A stretch of 64,000 nt of DNA from assembly GCF_900101965.1 (NCBI RefSeq), contig NZ_FNAP01000002.1, positions 248,001 through 312,000 on the forward strand, given 5' to 3'. Position 1 is the stretch's first letter. Every line of letters begins with the position of its first letter. Both the position numbers and the translations under genes were made by a program. The stretch is from Rhodospira trueperi. GTDB lineage: Bacteria > Pseudomonadota > Alphaproteobacteria > Rhodospirillales > Rhodospirillaceae. The notes beneath the pieces are model-generated. The model was not told the DNA's origin, searched no databases, and was given only the letters and a program-made list of their open reading frames with translations. Below are positions 9,083-17,247 of this stretch, in pieces.

Positions 9083-10150
9083 CTATTGGTCGGTCATCGG
9101 TGTCGGACGCGGTGTATTGGCGGTGCTGGGAGGCAACTGCGGCACCTCCACGTCGGGCATTTCGCCGGTCAGGGTCTTCAGGAAGGCGACGATGTCGTCG
9201 ATCTGCTGATCATTCAACTCCTCGCCGAGCTGGGAAACCCCCATGACGGCGACCGCCTGACGTAGGTCCCACACCCGGCCGGCATGGAAGTAGGGTTCGG
9301 TCAGGGCGACGTTGCGCAGGGTGGGCGCACGGAACACGTACTCGTCGGTGGCCGTCTCGGTCACGGCGAAGCGGCCCTTGTCCTCCAGCGGCAGGATGTC
9401 GGCCCCCGGCTGCTCAATGACGCCGAAGGGGTAGTACGCCTGACCGCCGATGTTCACACCCGCATGGCAGGAGGCACAGCCGGTGTCGATGAACGTCACG
9501 AGGCCGCGCTTTTCTTGGGCGGTCAGGGCGTTCGGGTTGCCTTCCAGGTACTGGTCGAAGGGAGACGCGGGGGTGATCAGCGTGGCCTCGAACGCCTCGA
9601 TGGCGCGCGCGAGATTGTCGAAGGTGACCGGATCGACCACGTTCGGGAAGGCGCGCTGGAAGTGATCCACATATTCGGGCATCGACTGCAGCGTCTGGAC
9701 CACCAGATCGGGCTTGCTGTTCATTTCCACGCCGGCCTGGATCGGCCCCTTGGCCTGTTCCCTCAGGTCGGCGGCGCGGCCGTCCCAGAACTGGGCGATG
9801 TTGAGCACCGCGTTGTAGACCGTCGGTGAGTTGCGCGGTCCGGCCTGCCAGCCATGGCCGATCGACGTCTCAAGGTTGTCGTCCCCACCCATGGCCAGGT
9901 TGTGGCAGGTGTTGCAGGACAACAGATGACTGGACGACAGGCGCGGATCGAAGAACAGCATCCGCCCCAGTTCGATCTTCTCCTTGGTCACCGCATTGTC
10001 GTCGACCGCCGGGACCACATGTGGAATGGGGTCGAACAGAGCGTTGGCGTCCTCCATCAGAGTGGTGTCGTCGACGCCCTGCGCCTGAACGCCAGCCGTC
10101 ATGATCACGGGAACAGACGCCAGGGCAAGCGCCGCTATCAAGGTCCTCAT
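9083..10150 (-). CDS. Di-haem cytochrome c peroxidase
   Basis: Periplasmic enzyme that reduces hydrogen peroxide to water with electrons from cytochrome c. A signal peptide (MRTLIAALALASVPVIMTAG, cleavage near AQG) is followed by two haem c sites: CNTCH at residues 79-83 and CASCH at 225-229. The C-terminal part carries the MauG/CCP fold signatures (FRAPTLRNVALTEPYFHAG). The 355-residue length fits bacterial CCP. The start at 10150 is set by the signal peptide and an AAGGA site 7-11 bases upstream; the same frame stays open far upstream to 12160, but that extension is an artefact. A FNR-type promoter lies upstream, consistent with induction under low oxygen. Confidence 0.95.
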   Translation of the reverse strand: MRTLIAALALASVPVIMTAGVQAQGVDDTTLMEDANALFDPIPHVVPAVDDNAVTKEKIELGRMLFFDPRLSSSHLLSCNTCHNLAMGGDDNLETSIGHGWQAGPRNSPTVYNAVLNIAQFWDGRAADLREQAKGPIQAGVEMNSKPDLVVQTLQSMPEYVDHFQRAFPNVVDPVTFDNLARAIEAFEATLITPASPFDQYLEGNPNALTAQEKRGLVTFIDTGCASCHAGVNIGGQAYYPFGVIEQPGADILPLEDKGRFAVTETATDEYVFRAPTLRNVALTEPYFHAGRVWDLRQAVAVMGVSQLGEELNDQQIDDIVAFLKTLTGEMPDVEVPQLPPSTANTPRPTPMTDQ

Positions 10151-10221
10151 CGGTGATTCCTTTCCAGAGTCCTGGTACCGGTGAAGCGGGCCGGCCCCGA
10201 AGCTGGCCTGCCGCCCCTTCA

Positions 10222-10269
10222 GTTCTGTAATTATAATAGTTCTAAACCAAATGCATTGATTTACCTCAA
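10222..10269 (-). promoter_or_regulatory. FNR/FnrL-type promoter of the cytochrome c peroxidase gene
   Basis: Read on the minus strand, TTGAGGTAAATCAA (10269-10256) matches the FNR consensus TTGAT-N4-ATCAA at nine of ten positions. A perfect -10 box TATAAT lies at 10235-10230, putting the start of transcription near 10223 and the FNR site centred about 40 bases upstream. That is the class II activator geometry, where FNR replaces the -35 element. The whole element is about 70-115 bases before the peroxidase ATG. Confidence 0.75.
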
Positions 10270-10342
10270 AACCCGTGCGGACATAGGATCGCCTGCGCCG
10301 CCCACGCTTGCCACGCCTCCGGTCGGGCACCATAGTGGGGGG

Positions 10343-10996
10343 ATGGTCGCACACGGACGGAAGACCGGCGCTCGGAGCGCCACCACCGCCCGCCGCCGCC
10401 GGCCCGACCCGCGGTTCGATCCGGATGACTTCGCCGGACTGGGACTGGGCGAGGGGGCCGCGACGGCGCCCGCAACCCCCGTGTGCGACATGCCCGGCTG
10501 CACCAAGCCGGGCGAGTACCGCGCGCCCAAGGACCGCAGCCTGGGCAGCTACTATCACTTCTGCCTGGAGCATGTGCGGGCTTACAATAAGGCCTGGAAT
10601 TATTACGCGGACATGAGCCCGGAGGAGATCGAGGCCCAGGTGCGCACCTCGACCATCTGGGACCGCCCGACGTGGCGCATGGGCGGCGGCGGGCCACGCC
10701 GCATCGATCCGGCGGCGCTGGACGATCCGCTGGGCGTGTTCGAGGCCGCCCGTCAGGCCGAGGACCGGCGGGCGCGCGAGGCGGCCTCGCCCTTCACCCG
10801 CGATAGCCAGGAGGCGCGGGCGTTGCGCGTGCTGGACCTGGACTGGCCGGTCAGCCGCGAGGAGCTGCGCGCCCGCTATCTGACCCTGGTCAAGCGCCAC
10901 CACCCGGACGCCAACAACGGCGACAAGCAGGCCGAGGAGCGCTTCAAGAAGGTCAGTGAGGCTTATCGGGTGCTTCTGGCGGCGCTGGACGGGTGA
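10343..10996 (+). CDS. J-domain (DnaJ-like) protein
   Basis: Probable co-chaperone that recruits DnaK through a C-terminal J domain, with the diagnostic HPD in VKRHHPDANNGD about 35 residues from the end. The N-terminal half has a putative metal-binding cluster (CDMPGC near residue 49 and CLEHVRAYNKAWNYY near residue 70) seen in alphaproteobacterial relatives. The ATG at 10343 is preferred over a frame opening at 10181, because the longer version would run through the peroxidase promoter and has an atypical N-terminus. This gene type commonly precedes cobS in alphaproteobacteria, as it does here, 129 bases upstream. Its specific client is unknown. Confidence 0.85.
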   Translation: MVAHGRKTGARSATTARRRRPDPRFDPDDFAGLGLGEGAATAPATPVCDMPGCTKPGEYRAPKDRSLGSYYHFCLEHVRAYNKAWNYYADMSPEEIEAQVRTSTIWDRPTWRMGGGGPRRIDPAALDDPLGVFEAARQAEDRRAREAASPFTRDSQEARALRVLDLDWPVSREELRARYLTLVKRHHPDANNGDKQAEERFKKVSEAYRVLLAALDG

Positions 10997-11125
10997 CCTT
11001 GGCTCCAGGACCGAGGCGCGCGCGGGTCTCTTGACCGCCCGACCCGCGAAAGCCGTTTTCACGGCCGCGCTGTTTGCAGTAGTCTCCGCCCGACCTTCGA
11101 GACACCTGACACACGAGGACCCCTG

Positions 11126-12112
11126 ATGGATATCCCCGCCGAGCCCCCCCTTGCGACGCCCGACACCACGGTCTCGGTGCGCGAGGCCTTCGGCATCAAT
11201 GCGGACATGCAGGTGCCCGCGTTCTCGCGCAAGAGCGAGCATGTCCCCGACCTGGACACCAACTACCGCTTCGACCGCGACACGACGCTGGCGATTCTGG
11301 CCGGATTCGCCCACAACCGGCGGGTCATGATCCAGGGCTACCACGGCACCGGCAAGTCCACCCACATCGAGCAGGTGGCCGCTCGTCTCAACTGGCCGTG
11401 CATCCGGGTGAACCTGGACAGCCACGTCAGCCGCATCGACCTGGTCGGCAAGGACGCCATCGTGCTGCGCGACGGCCTGCAGGTGACCGAGTTCCGCGAG
11501 GGCATTCTGCCGTGGGCGTTGCAGCACGCCTGCGCCCTGGTATTCGACGAGTACGACGCCGGCCGCCCCGACGTGATGTTCGTGATCCAGCGCGTGCTGG
11601 AGGTCGAGGGCCGCCTGACCCTGCTGGACCAGAACAAGGTGATCCGGCCGCACCCGTCGTTCCGCCTGTTCTCCACCGCCAACACGGTGGGCCTGGGCGA
11701 CACCACCGGCCTCTATCACGGCACCCAGCAGATCAACCAGGGCCAGATGGACCGCTGGAACATCGTCGCCACCCTGAACTACCTGGAGCACGACGCCGAG
11801 GTCGAGATCTCCGCCGCCAAGCGCCCGGAGTACGACAATGCGGAGGGCCGCAAGCTGCTCGGCCAGATGGTGGCGGTCGCCGACCTGACCCGGAACGGCT
11901 TCATCAGCGGCGACATCTCCACCGTCATGAGCCCGCGCACGGTGCTGACCTGGGCCGAGAACGCCACCATCTTCGGCGATGTCGCCTTTGCCTTCCGGGT
12001 GACGTTCCTCAACAAGTGCGACGAGACCGAACGGCCGCTGATCGCCGAGTACTACCAGCGCTGCCTGGGCGCCGAGTTGAAGGAAAGCGCGGTCAACCTG
12101 ACGGTGGCGTAA
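11126..12112 (+). CDS. cobS: Cobaltochelatase subunit CobS (AAA+ ATPase)
   Basis: AAA+ subunit of the CobN-CobS-CobT cobaltochelatase that inserts cobalt into hydrogenobyrinate a,c-diamide in aerobic cobalamin synthesis. Walker A is GYHGTGKST (residues 71-79), Walker B is in [10 protein letters not shown], and the MoxR/CobS-type sequence [13 protein letters not shown] lies between them. The N-terminal segment ([20 protein letters not shown]) is characteristic of CobS. The length of 328 residues is normal. A clear ATG follows a GAGGACCCCTG leader. The partner cobT, which usually follows directly, is not here; the next gene is tRNA-His, so cobT must be elsewhere or absent. Confidence 0.95.
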   Translation: MDIPAEPPLATPDTTVSVREAFGINADMQVPAFSRKSEHVPDLDTNYRFDRDTTLAILAGFAHNRRVMIQGYHGTGKSTHIEQVAARLNWPCIRVNLDSHVSRIDLVGKDAIVLRDGLQVTEFREGILPWALQHACALVFDEYDAGRPDVMFVIQRVLEVEGRLTLLDQNKVIRPHPSFRLFSTANTVGLGDTTGLYHGTQQINQGQMDRWNIVATLNYLEHDAEVEISAAKRPEYDNAEGRKLLGQMVAVADLTRNGFISGDISTVMSPRTVLTWAENATIFGDVAFAFRVTFLNKCDETERPLIAEYYQRCLGAELKESAVNLTVA

Positions 12113-12130
12113 GAGGGCCGTTCGGCGATC

Positions 12131-12159
12131 TTGACGGCGGCGGGCGTTTGAGCTATCCA
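12131..12159 (+). promoter_or_regulatory. Sigma-70-type promoter of tRNA-His
   Basis: TTGACG (12131-12136) and TATCCA (12154-12159) are separated by exactly 17 bases and lie about 65 bases before the mature tRNA 5' end. The same TTGACG -35 box with 17-base spacing is seen before rpmJ in this window. Confidence 0.6.
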
Positions 12160-12221
12160 CCGCGTTCCCTCGCTGGCCGGAACCGGCGCGCCCGGCGCGT
12201 CCCCTTCGGCCCGAAGGTGAT

Positions 12222-12299
12222 GGCGGGTATAGCTCAGTTGGTTAGAGCGCTTGGTTGTGGTCCAAGAGGTCGTCGGTTCAAATCCGACTACTCGCCCCA
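12222..12299 (+). tRNA. tRNA-His (anticodon GTG)
   Basis: A full cloverleaf can be drawn. The acceptor stem is GCGGGTA paired with TACTCGC (one G-T pair), the D arm holds AGCTCAGTTGGTTAGAGC, the anticodon stem CTTGG/CCAAG encloses loop TTGTGGT with GTG, and the T arm is GTCGG-TTCAAAT-CCGAC. Base -1 is G and the discriminator is C, the G-1:C73 pair that histidyl-tRNA synthetase requires. The 3' CCA is encoded. Its downstream side is a region of gene turnover (broken higB and the AIPR gene), although those lie a kilobase or more away. Confidence 0.98.
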
Positions 12300-12322
12300 T
12301 TTCCCCTGACCGTCGGCGCCAA

Positions 12323-12913
12323 TCACCGCAGCGGCCGGCCCCAGAACATCATCGGCTTCGGGCTCTCCTCCGCTTCGTCCAGGTCGCGCCACGTGAAGGT
12401 GGCGCGCACGCGCGGCAGCGGCGCGTATCCGCGTCGACGCCAGAACCCGTCGAGCGGCGCGTAGTCCTCCGGCCGGCGCGGATGATCCAGCGGCCGCACC
12501 ACGGCGCAGAACACCGCCAGCGTGTGGCCGAGCGCGCGGGCATGAGCCTCGCGGTGTTCGAAGAAGCGCAAACCGATGCCCTGCCCGCGATAGGCCGGCT
12601 CCAGCACCGATTCGCCCAGATAGAACGTGGTCGCCACGTCGATGCCCGCCTCGGTCACGGCGGCGCGGATGTCCTCGGGCTCGCCCGACAGAGGAACCCC
12701 GGTCGCCGCGCCGACGATCCGCTCGCCGTCCAGCGCGGCCACCAACAGCCCGCCCGGCGTCTTGGCGTAGGTGCGCAGGTAGCCTTTCTCGTACTCTTCT
12801 TCGCCGTCGTAGAGGTACGGAAAGTCGCGGAACACCGACATGCGCAGTCGCGCCAGATCAGGCAGCGCGGCCTCCAGGTCGGCTCCGGTCAGGGGGCGCA
12901 GGGTGATGGGCAT
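12323..12913 (-). CDS. GNAT-family N-acetyltransferase
   Basis: Probable acetyl-CoA-dependent N-acetyltransferase of unknown substrate. The acetyl-CoA binding region is visible as ESVLEPAYRGQGIGLRFFEHREAHAR, with the R/Q-G-x-G loop of GNAT motif A. The 196-residue length fits a single GNAT domain. The start MPITLRPLTGADLEAAL is typical. It converges with tRNA-His and sits 33 bases downstream of the higA-like gene on the same strand. GNAT genes can be toxins of TacT type, but this one does not directly pair with an RHH antitoxin, so that role is not supported. Confidence 0.85.
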   Translation of the reverse strand: MPITLRPLTGADLEAALPDLARLRMSVFRDFPYLYDGEEEYEKGYLRTYAKTPGGLLVAALDGERIVGAATGVPLSGEPEDIRAAVTEAGIDVATTFYLGESVLEPAYRGQGIGLRFFEHREAHARALGHTLAVFCAVVRPLDHPRRPEDYAPLDGFWRRRGYAPLPRVRATFTWRDLDEAEESPKPMMFWGRPLR

Positions 12914-12946
12914 GAAGCCCCCTTGATGGTCAGCGTGTTCGGGTGA

Positions 12947-13324
12947 TCAGGCCGCCGACGCGGGGCCATGGCCGATCAAGACATCCGCCGGGATCCCCAG
13001 GTGGTCGCGCAGGGCGCGGATCATGGGTACGGTCAGGTCCCGCCGGCCGGCCAACACGTCCTCGGCCCGGGCCTGTCCGCCCAACAGAGGCGCCAGATCG
13101 TCCAGGGTCAACCCCTGCTGCTCCATGCGGAAGCGGATCGCGGCCAGGGGCTCGGGCGGGGCCATGGGGATATGCCGATCCTCCCAGTCCTCGACCAGGG
13201 CCGCAAGCACGGTGAGTTCATCGTCGTCGGCCGGGGTGTCCGCCGCCATCAGATGCTCGATCCGCGCCAGGGCGGCCCGGTGGTCGGCGTCGGTGCGGAT
13301 CGGATGGACGGTCACGGGCGGCAT
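12947..13324 (-). CDS. higA: HigA-like antitoxin (XRE-type HTH)
   Basis: DNA-binding antitoxin of the HigBA type. The 125-residue protein has a helical N-terminal half rich in acidic residues (RTDADHRAALARIEHLMAA), as in the HigA branch that acts with RelE-like HigB. A C-terminal helix-turn-helix is at about residues 64-115 (FRMEQQGLTLDDLAPLLGG to LRDHLGI). Its ATG overlaps the stop codon of the upstream reading frame in a TGATG junction, the usual toxin-first higBA layout. That upstream higB is only a short 3' remnant, so this is an orphan antitoxin and is now separated from its original promoter. Regulation may have passed to sequence inside or after the AIPR gene. Confidence 0.85.
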   Translation of the reverse strand: MPPVTVHPIRTDADHRAALARIEHLMAADTPADDDELTVLAALVEDWEDRHIPMAPPEPLAAIRFRMEQQGLTLDDLAPLLGGQARAEDVLAGRRDLTVPMIRALRDHLGIPADVLIGHGPASAA

Positions 13325-13437
13325 CAGATGGTCTCCGCGTCGATGCGGTCATACTCGGCATGTGTCCCGACGAACCGAATGTAGATGATTCCAGCGGAAA
13401 TGTGTTGCAATGGTTGACCTAGCTCGCAACAATTCAG
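13324..13437 (-). pseudogene. higB: Truncated HigB toxin: 3' remnant only
   Basis: Read on the minus strand, the frame ending at the TGA that overlaps the higA start encodes HISAGIIYIRFVGTHAEYD and then RIDAETI, which is the highly conserved C-terminus of RelE-superfamily HigB. Upstream of HISAG the similarity stops, there is no start codon or ribosome binding site, and the base composition turns AT-rich. About two thirds of the usual 90-100 codon gene is missing. The AIPR gene now ends immediately beyond it, so the toxin gene was probably cut when that DNA was inserted or rearranged. The remnant begins too close to the conserved fold's end to make an active toxin. Confidence 0.88.
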
Positions 13438-13445
13438 GTGTCGAC

Positions 13446-15131
13446 TCAGTCCTTGCCGCGCAATATAGAGCGTTTTATGTCTTGACACTTTTTGTTGTTC
13501 TTAAAAAGAGTTTGTATATAGGCGCCGGGAAAATCTGCATTAATTGTGGTTTCTGTTTGATCGATAACGCGTTCCGTTAGAGCGCTGATGCTACAAGAAT
13601 CGACTTTCTCGGAAAAAGACGGGTCATCGACGCCGCTAGTTTCCAACTTCTGCATAACAATGTGTGGTATAAACCTATTTCCGTGCGTCAATATTTGCTT
13701 TGTTTTATGATCAATGTCGTCGGCTTTCTTAGTTCTGATTATATCTTCGATAATTCGGAGCAGCTTCACAACATTCCACATTTTTGACCCAGTTAGCCCG
13801 TCATTAAACAAAGAAACGTATGCTGGTGAATCTAGATCTTCCCATATCTTCCCAATCTCCCTTTTTGCTTGTACACACAGGGTAACATCGTGTTGGAAAC
13901 AGACAAGCGCTACAGTCGCCTCTACTAATCCAAATTGATTCTTACCCCTTGGCTCTCCTTCTCCTTGCCGGAATTCATACTCTATCTCATCAATAAGCAA
14001 CTCATTTCTGAGTCTTTCATGAGTTGGGTCTAGGGCAACGAAATTCCGTGCGTCTACCCGATTCTGCGTATTGGTTGCTCTTGTAACATCCATCGCAAAA
14101 TTGTCAGGGCAGTTTTCGAGAGAAATGATTTTGATTGGAACCCTTGCGTGATCAAGGGAGGAGCTGTCAGTAGCAGATATTTCCTTCAGGACACCCAAAG
14201 TCTGAGCGCCATTTACAATTTGAAAATCAATGCACTCAAAAGTTTTTGACGTCCGCGACGAGCCGCCTGCAGGTTTTTTTATAACGGTTGAGCTTAAGGC
14301 GGTAATTCCATTATTCAAGTACCAAAAATATTGCGGACCATTCTGTAGTGATTGAGCAATGCTTGAATTGACGTTTGTGTTTCCGCCCAGGAAAGATCTT
14401 ATGTTCTTGGAGAATATCTTGTTTCCGTGCTTTGCTCCCCAGCTCGCAACGTCAGAAGCGGCGACCTGTCCGTAGTATGCTTGAAACGGCTCGGTGATAC
14501 AGCCCCACTCAAATATTGTTACATCAACATTTATTGGGCTACCCCTTCCTCCTTGGGATACTATTGAGTATAAATTGTCCTGTTTAAATAATGTAAATGA
14601 CATTATTTCTCCCGTGTCATTCACTTCATTGACGGCGTCATCGATAATTCTGCGAGAGTGTTTACTCAGGTCACTCTTACTGCTGCACGCTACTACTAAT
14701 GCAATCTTCCGGGCCTCGTTTATCGCTAAGTCTATTGACCTTCTTCGGTCTTTGACCTTTTTATTGAATCTACCAAAATGAGCATTCAAGAGATCTTTGA
14801 CCCCTTGAACAAACTTCTGAACCTCACCGACTTCCAGGGTTTTATCTTCGTTAGCAGACCATTTGGCTTGGCAAATATAGAGCACCTTGTCACCGGAGGA
14901 GTAATAGAGCGCATCAATTCCATTATCGTCGTACCCATCTACAACAGATTTGCAGGCTGCTACTGGCTCTACGTCCGCCTCTGCCGCAATAGAAAGCGCT
15001 GCAAGTGCGCGTGAAATCGAGGCTTTTTCTTTTTCTTCTTTGCCCTTAGAAAGTACATCTGATATATCGACATGCGGAATATAGTTTTTTTCTAAGTGCG
15101 CGCGGATTTGGCGAATCTGTACGATACCCAT
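13446..15131 (-). CDS. AIPR-family (abortive infection phage resistance) protein
   Basis: A 561-residue protein of the AIPR family (Pfam AIPR), named for phage abortive-infection genes of lactococci; the biochemical activity is not established. The AIPR core is clear at about residues 243-320: FLGGNTNVNSSIAQSLQNG, then YLNNGITAL, and IVNGAQTLG. Residues 60-92 contain GIDALYY followed by ICQAKW, which resembles the D...QxK catalytic core of PD-(D/E)xK nucleases of the Mrr type. The start at 15131 has a GAGAGGA ribosome binding site; the frame is open to 15230 but that would overlap the HD gene. The gene is far more AT-rich than everything around it, strong evidence of recent transfer. It sits between a broken higB and an HD hydrolase. 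Confidence 0.88.
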   Translation of the reverse strand: MGIVQIRQIRAHLEKNYIPHVDISDVLSKGKEEKEKASISRALAALSIAAEADVEPVAACKSVVDGYDDNGIDALYYSSGDKVLYICQAKWSANEDKTLEVGEVQKFVQGVKDLLNAHFGRFNKKVKDRRRSIDLAINEARKIALVVACSSKSDLSKHSRRIIDDAVNEVNDTGEIMSFTLFKQDNLYSIVSQGGRGSPINVDVTIFEWGCITEPFQAYYGQVAASDVASWGAKHGNKIFSKNIRSFLGGNTNVNSSIAQSLQNGPQYFWYLNNGITALSSTVIKKPAGGSSRTSKTFECIDFQIVNGAQTLGVLKEISATDSSSLDHARVPIKIISLENCPDNFAMDVTRATNTQNRVDARNFVALDPTHERLRNELLIDEIEYEFRQGEGEPRGKNQFGLVEATVALVCFQHDVTLCVQAKREIGKIWEDLDSPAYVSLFNDGLTGSKMWNVVKLLRIIEDIIRTKKADDIDHKTKQILTHGNRFIPHIVMQKLETSGVDDPSFSEKVDSCSISALTERVIDQTETTINADFPGAYIQTLFKNNKKCQDIKRSILRGKD

Positions 15132-15201
15132 AACATCCTCTCTATGCATTTCCAAATCATAACAAGGCCAAGAACAGTGCCCGACTTCCCCAAAGTACCC
15201 C

Positions 15202-15876
15202 CTACCGCCGCTCCAGCGCGAGTCTAGCACCGATGGCCTCGAACGTCTCCAGGTAGAGGCGTTCGGCGTCGCGCGACGGCAGCGGGGTCAGGGTCAGGTC
15301 TGGCCAGGGTTTCTCCTTGATTCCCAGAAGGCCGCGCACCTCCCCGGGCTGAAATCCGGCCAGTTGCACCGCCTCCGTCGCCCCCGCGATCAGGTCGGCG
15401 CGCTTGATCAGGGCCTTGCGCTCCACGTCCAGGCGGCTGGGCAGGCCGAAGCGCACATGCACGGCGACCATCAGGCGGTCCTCGACCTCCTTGAAGACAT
15501 CGCCGACCACCGCCTTCAGCGGCGTGATGAGGTCGTGGGTGACGTACTCCGAGGCATCGTGGAGCAACGCGGCCAGTTCCAGTTCGGTGTCGCGCCGGGG
15601 CGCGATCAGACGGCGGACGAGGTCCACCACCAACACGGAATGCTGTGCCACCGACCAGGCGTGAGCGCCGGAGGTCTGGCCGTTCCAGCGCGTGTTGCGG
15701 GCCAGCCCGAGGGCGATGTCGCCGATCTCGATGTCCATTGGCGACGGGTCGAGCAGGTTCAGCCGCCGGCCCGACAGCATGCGCTGCCACGTCCGCGGCG
15801 CGTGCGAGGCCAGCCGGGCGTGCGTCTCCGGCCGGGTCGGCGGCGGCGGCGCGGGGGCGCGGGAACGGCGGGTCAT
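15202..15876 (-). CDS. HD-domain phosphohydrolase, YfbR-like
   Basis: Metal-dependent phosphohydrolase of the HD superfamily, closest in layout to YfbR-type 5'-deoxynucleotidases, though the substrate is not proven. The H...HD...D set is visible: AQHSVLVVDL, LLHDASEYVTHDLI, and KRADLIAGATEA. The N-terminal 35 or so residues are Pro/Arg-rich, and the conserved part starts near MLSGRRLNLLDP, so the true start may be internal (about 15777). It lies 13 bases downstream of the MFS transporter gene on the same strand, and its 3' end marks the right boundary of the AT-rich AIPR segment. Confidence 0.87.
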   Translation of the reverse strand: MTRRSRAPAPPPPTRPETHARLASHAPRTWQRMLSGRRLNLLDPSPMDIEIGDIALGLARNTRWNGQTSGAHAWSVAQHSVLVVDLVRRLIAPRRDTELELAALLHDASEYVTHDLITPLKAVVGDVFKEVEDRLMVAVHVRFGLPSRLDVERKALIKRADLIAGATEAVQLAGFQPGEVRGLLGIKEKPWPDLTLTPLPSRDAERLYLETFEAIGARLALERR

Positions 15877-15889
15877 GGCCGGCTCTTCC

Positions 15890-17224
15890 TCACGCCGCCT
15901 GAACGGCCTCGTCGGTCGGCGCGTCGTTCGCCGGGTCCGGCGGGGCGTCGAAGTCGAAGCACAGTTGGCCGTCCTCCTCGTCGTCCGGCAGCATGGTATA
16001 GGCCACGGCGGTCATGCGCGGCACCATCTGCACCGGCGCCTGCTCCTCCATCGGCACCGATTCCCGGACCATCAGGCGCATCCAGGTGAAGGCCGCCACA
16101 ACGACGCCGACGCCGACCACCAGAACGAACAACCCGGACGGCCCCATCAGGTCCATCAGCACCGAGGCGATGATCGGTCCGGCCACCGCGCCGACGCTGT
16201 AGGCCAGCAGCAGGCCGCCGCTCGCCGGCACCAGGTCCTGCGGGTCGATCCAGTCGTTGGCCAGGGCGATGGCCAGCGGATACAGGGTGCTGGCCAAGGC
16301 ACCGAACAGGGCCGCCAGCCCCAGCAGGCCGAGCACCGAGGCCCAGTCGCTCATGTCTAGCAGGTCGCCCATCGCCAGCGCCACGAGTCCGGCACTGGTC
16401 GCGGCCATGGCCAGACTGACGACGATGATGACCGGGCGGCGGTCGAAACGGTCGGAGATCCAGCCCAGCGGCCATTGCAGCACCAGCCCGCCCAGGATGA
16501 CCGCCGACATGAACGCCGCCGTGCTCGACAGGTCCAGCCCCATGTTTCGGGCGAACAGCGGCCCCACGCCGTAGAACGCGCCCAGGGCCAGCCCTGAGCC
16601 CAGGCAACCCATGACCCCGGTGGGCGAGATCTGGAACAGGCGGACGATCCCGAACCGGCGCGGCGTCGGCAGCGCCGGTCCCGGCATCCGGGTCAGCGCC
16701 ACCGGCACCAGCGCCATCGACATCAGGATGGAGACCAGGGCGTAGAGCACGAAACTGGTGGTCTCCCCCACCTGCAACAGGAACTGCGCCAGACCCTGCG
16801 GCAGGTAGGTGGCGATCATGTAAAGTGACAGAACGGTCCCCCGGGTCTCGCGTGTCGCCTTCTCGTTCAGCCAGCTCTCGGTGCACATCAACAGGCCGGC
16901 CATGCAGAACCCGGCGATGACGCGCAGCACACCCCATAGGATCGGATCGTTGAAATAGGCATGGGTGAGTGCCGCCGCCGAGAAGATGGAGGCCAGCGCC
17001 GAAAACGCCCGGATGTGCCCAACGCCACGGATAATGTGAATGGCGAACAGCGAGCCCAGCACCAGTCCCAGGAAATAGCCGGACATGACCAGACCGCTCA
17101 CGGTCGAAGGCAGATCGGTCCCCGCCAGATTGACGCCCAGCAGGGTGCCCAGCAGACCCTGCCCCAGGAACATGATGGACACCCCGACCAACAGCGAGGC
17201 AATGGAACGAACCGTGAGCCACAT
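15890..17224 (-). CDS. MFS transporter, YcaD-like
   Basis: Inner-membrane major facilitator with about 12 predicted transmembrane helices over 444 residues; substrate unknown. The MFS signature between helices 2 and 3 and the loop WISDRFDRRPVIIVVS (motif A repeat) are visible, and the early sequence LGVNLAGTDLPSTVSGLVMS resembles the YcaD group. The tail is acidic and probably cytoplasmic. The start at 17224 (MWLTVRSIASLLVGVSIMF) begins directly with helix 1; a longer frame to 17371 adds an unlikely Arg-rich leader. It follows the glutamine amidotransferase gene by 23 bases, so they are likely co-transcribed. Confidence 0.88.
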   Translation of the reverse strand: MWLTVRSIASLLVGVSIMFLGQGLLGTLLGVNLAGTDLPSTVSGLVMSGYFLGLVLGSLFAIHIIRGVGHIRAFSALASIFSAAALTHAYFNDPILWGVLRVIAGFCMAGLLMCTESWLNEKATRETRGTVLSLYMIATYLPQGLAQFLLQVGETTSFVLYALVSILMSMALVPVALTRMPGPALPTPRRFGIVRLFQISPTGVMGCLGSGLALGAFYGVGPLFARNMGLDLSSTAAFMSAVILGGLVLQWPLGWISDRFDRRPVIIVVSLAMAATSAGLVALAMGDLLDMSDWASVLGLLGLAALFGALASTLYPLAIALANDWIDPQDLVPASGGLLLAYSVGAVAGPIIASVLMDLMGPSGLFVLVVGVGVVVAAFTWMRLMVRESVPMEEQAPVQMVPRMTAVAYTMLPDDEEDGQLCFDFDAPPDPANDAPTDEAVQAA

Positions 17225-17247
17225 GGCGGCGAAGCTCCAAGGGGGGA

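Noticed and set aside
10151-12160. In-frame extension of the cytochrome c peroxidase gene to over 1000 codons on the minus strand
   Set aside because: The upstream part is antisense to the J-domain gene and cobS, lacks homology, and the true start has a signal peptide, a ribosome binding site and a promoter at 10150.
12323-13324. GNAT-type toxin with HigA-like antitoxin (TacT-like pair)
   Set aside because: The antitoxin is the HigA kind, lying after a HigB remnant; TacT toxins pair with RHH antitoxins, and the GNAT protein resembles a housekeeping acetyltransferase.
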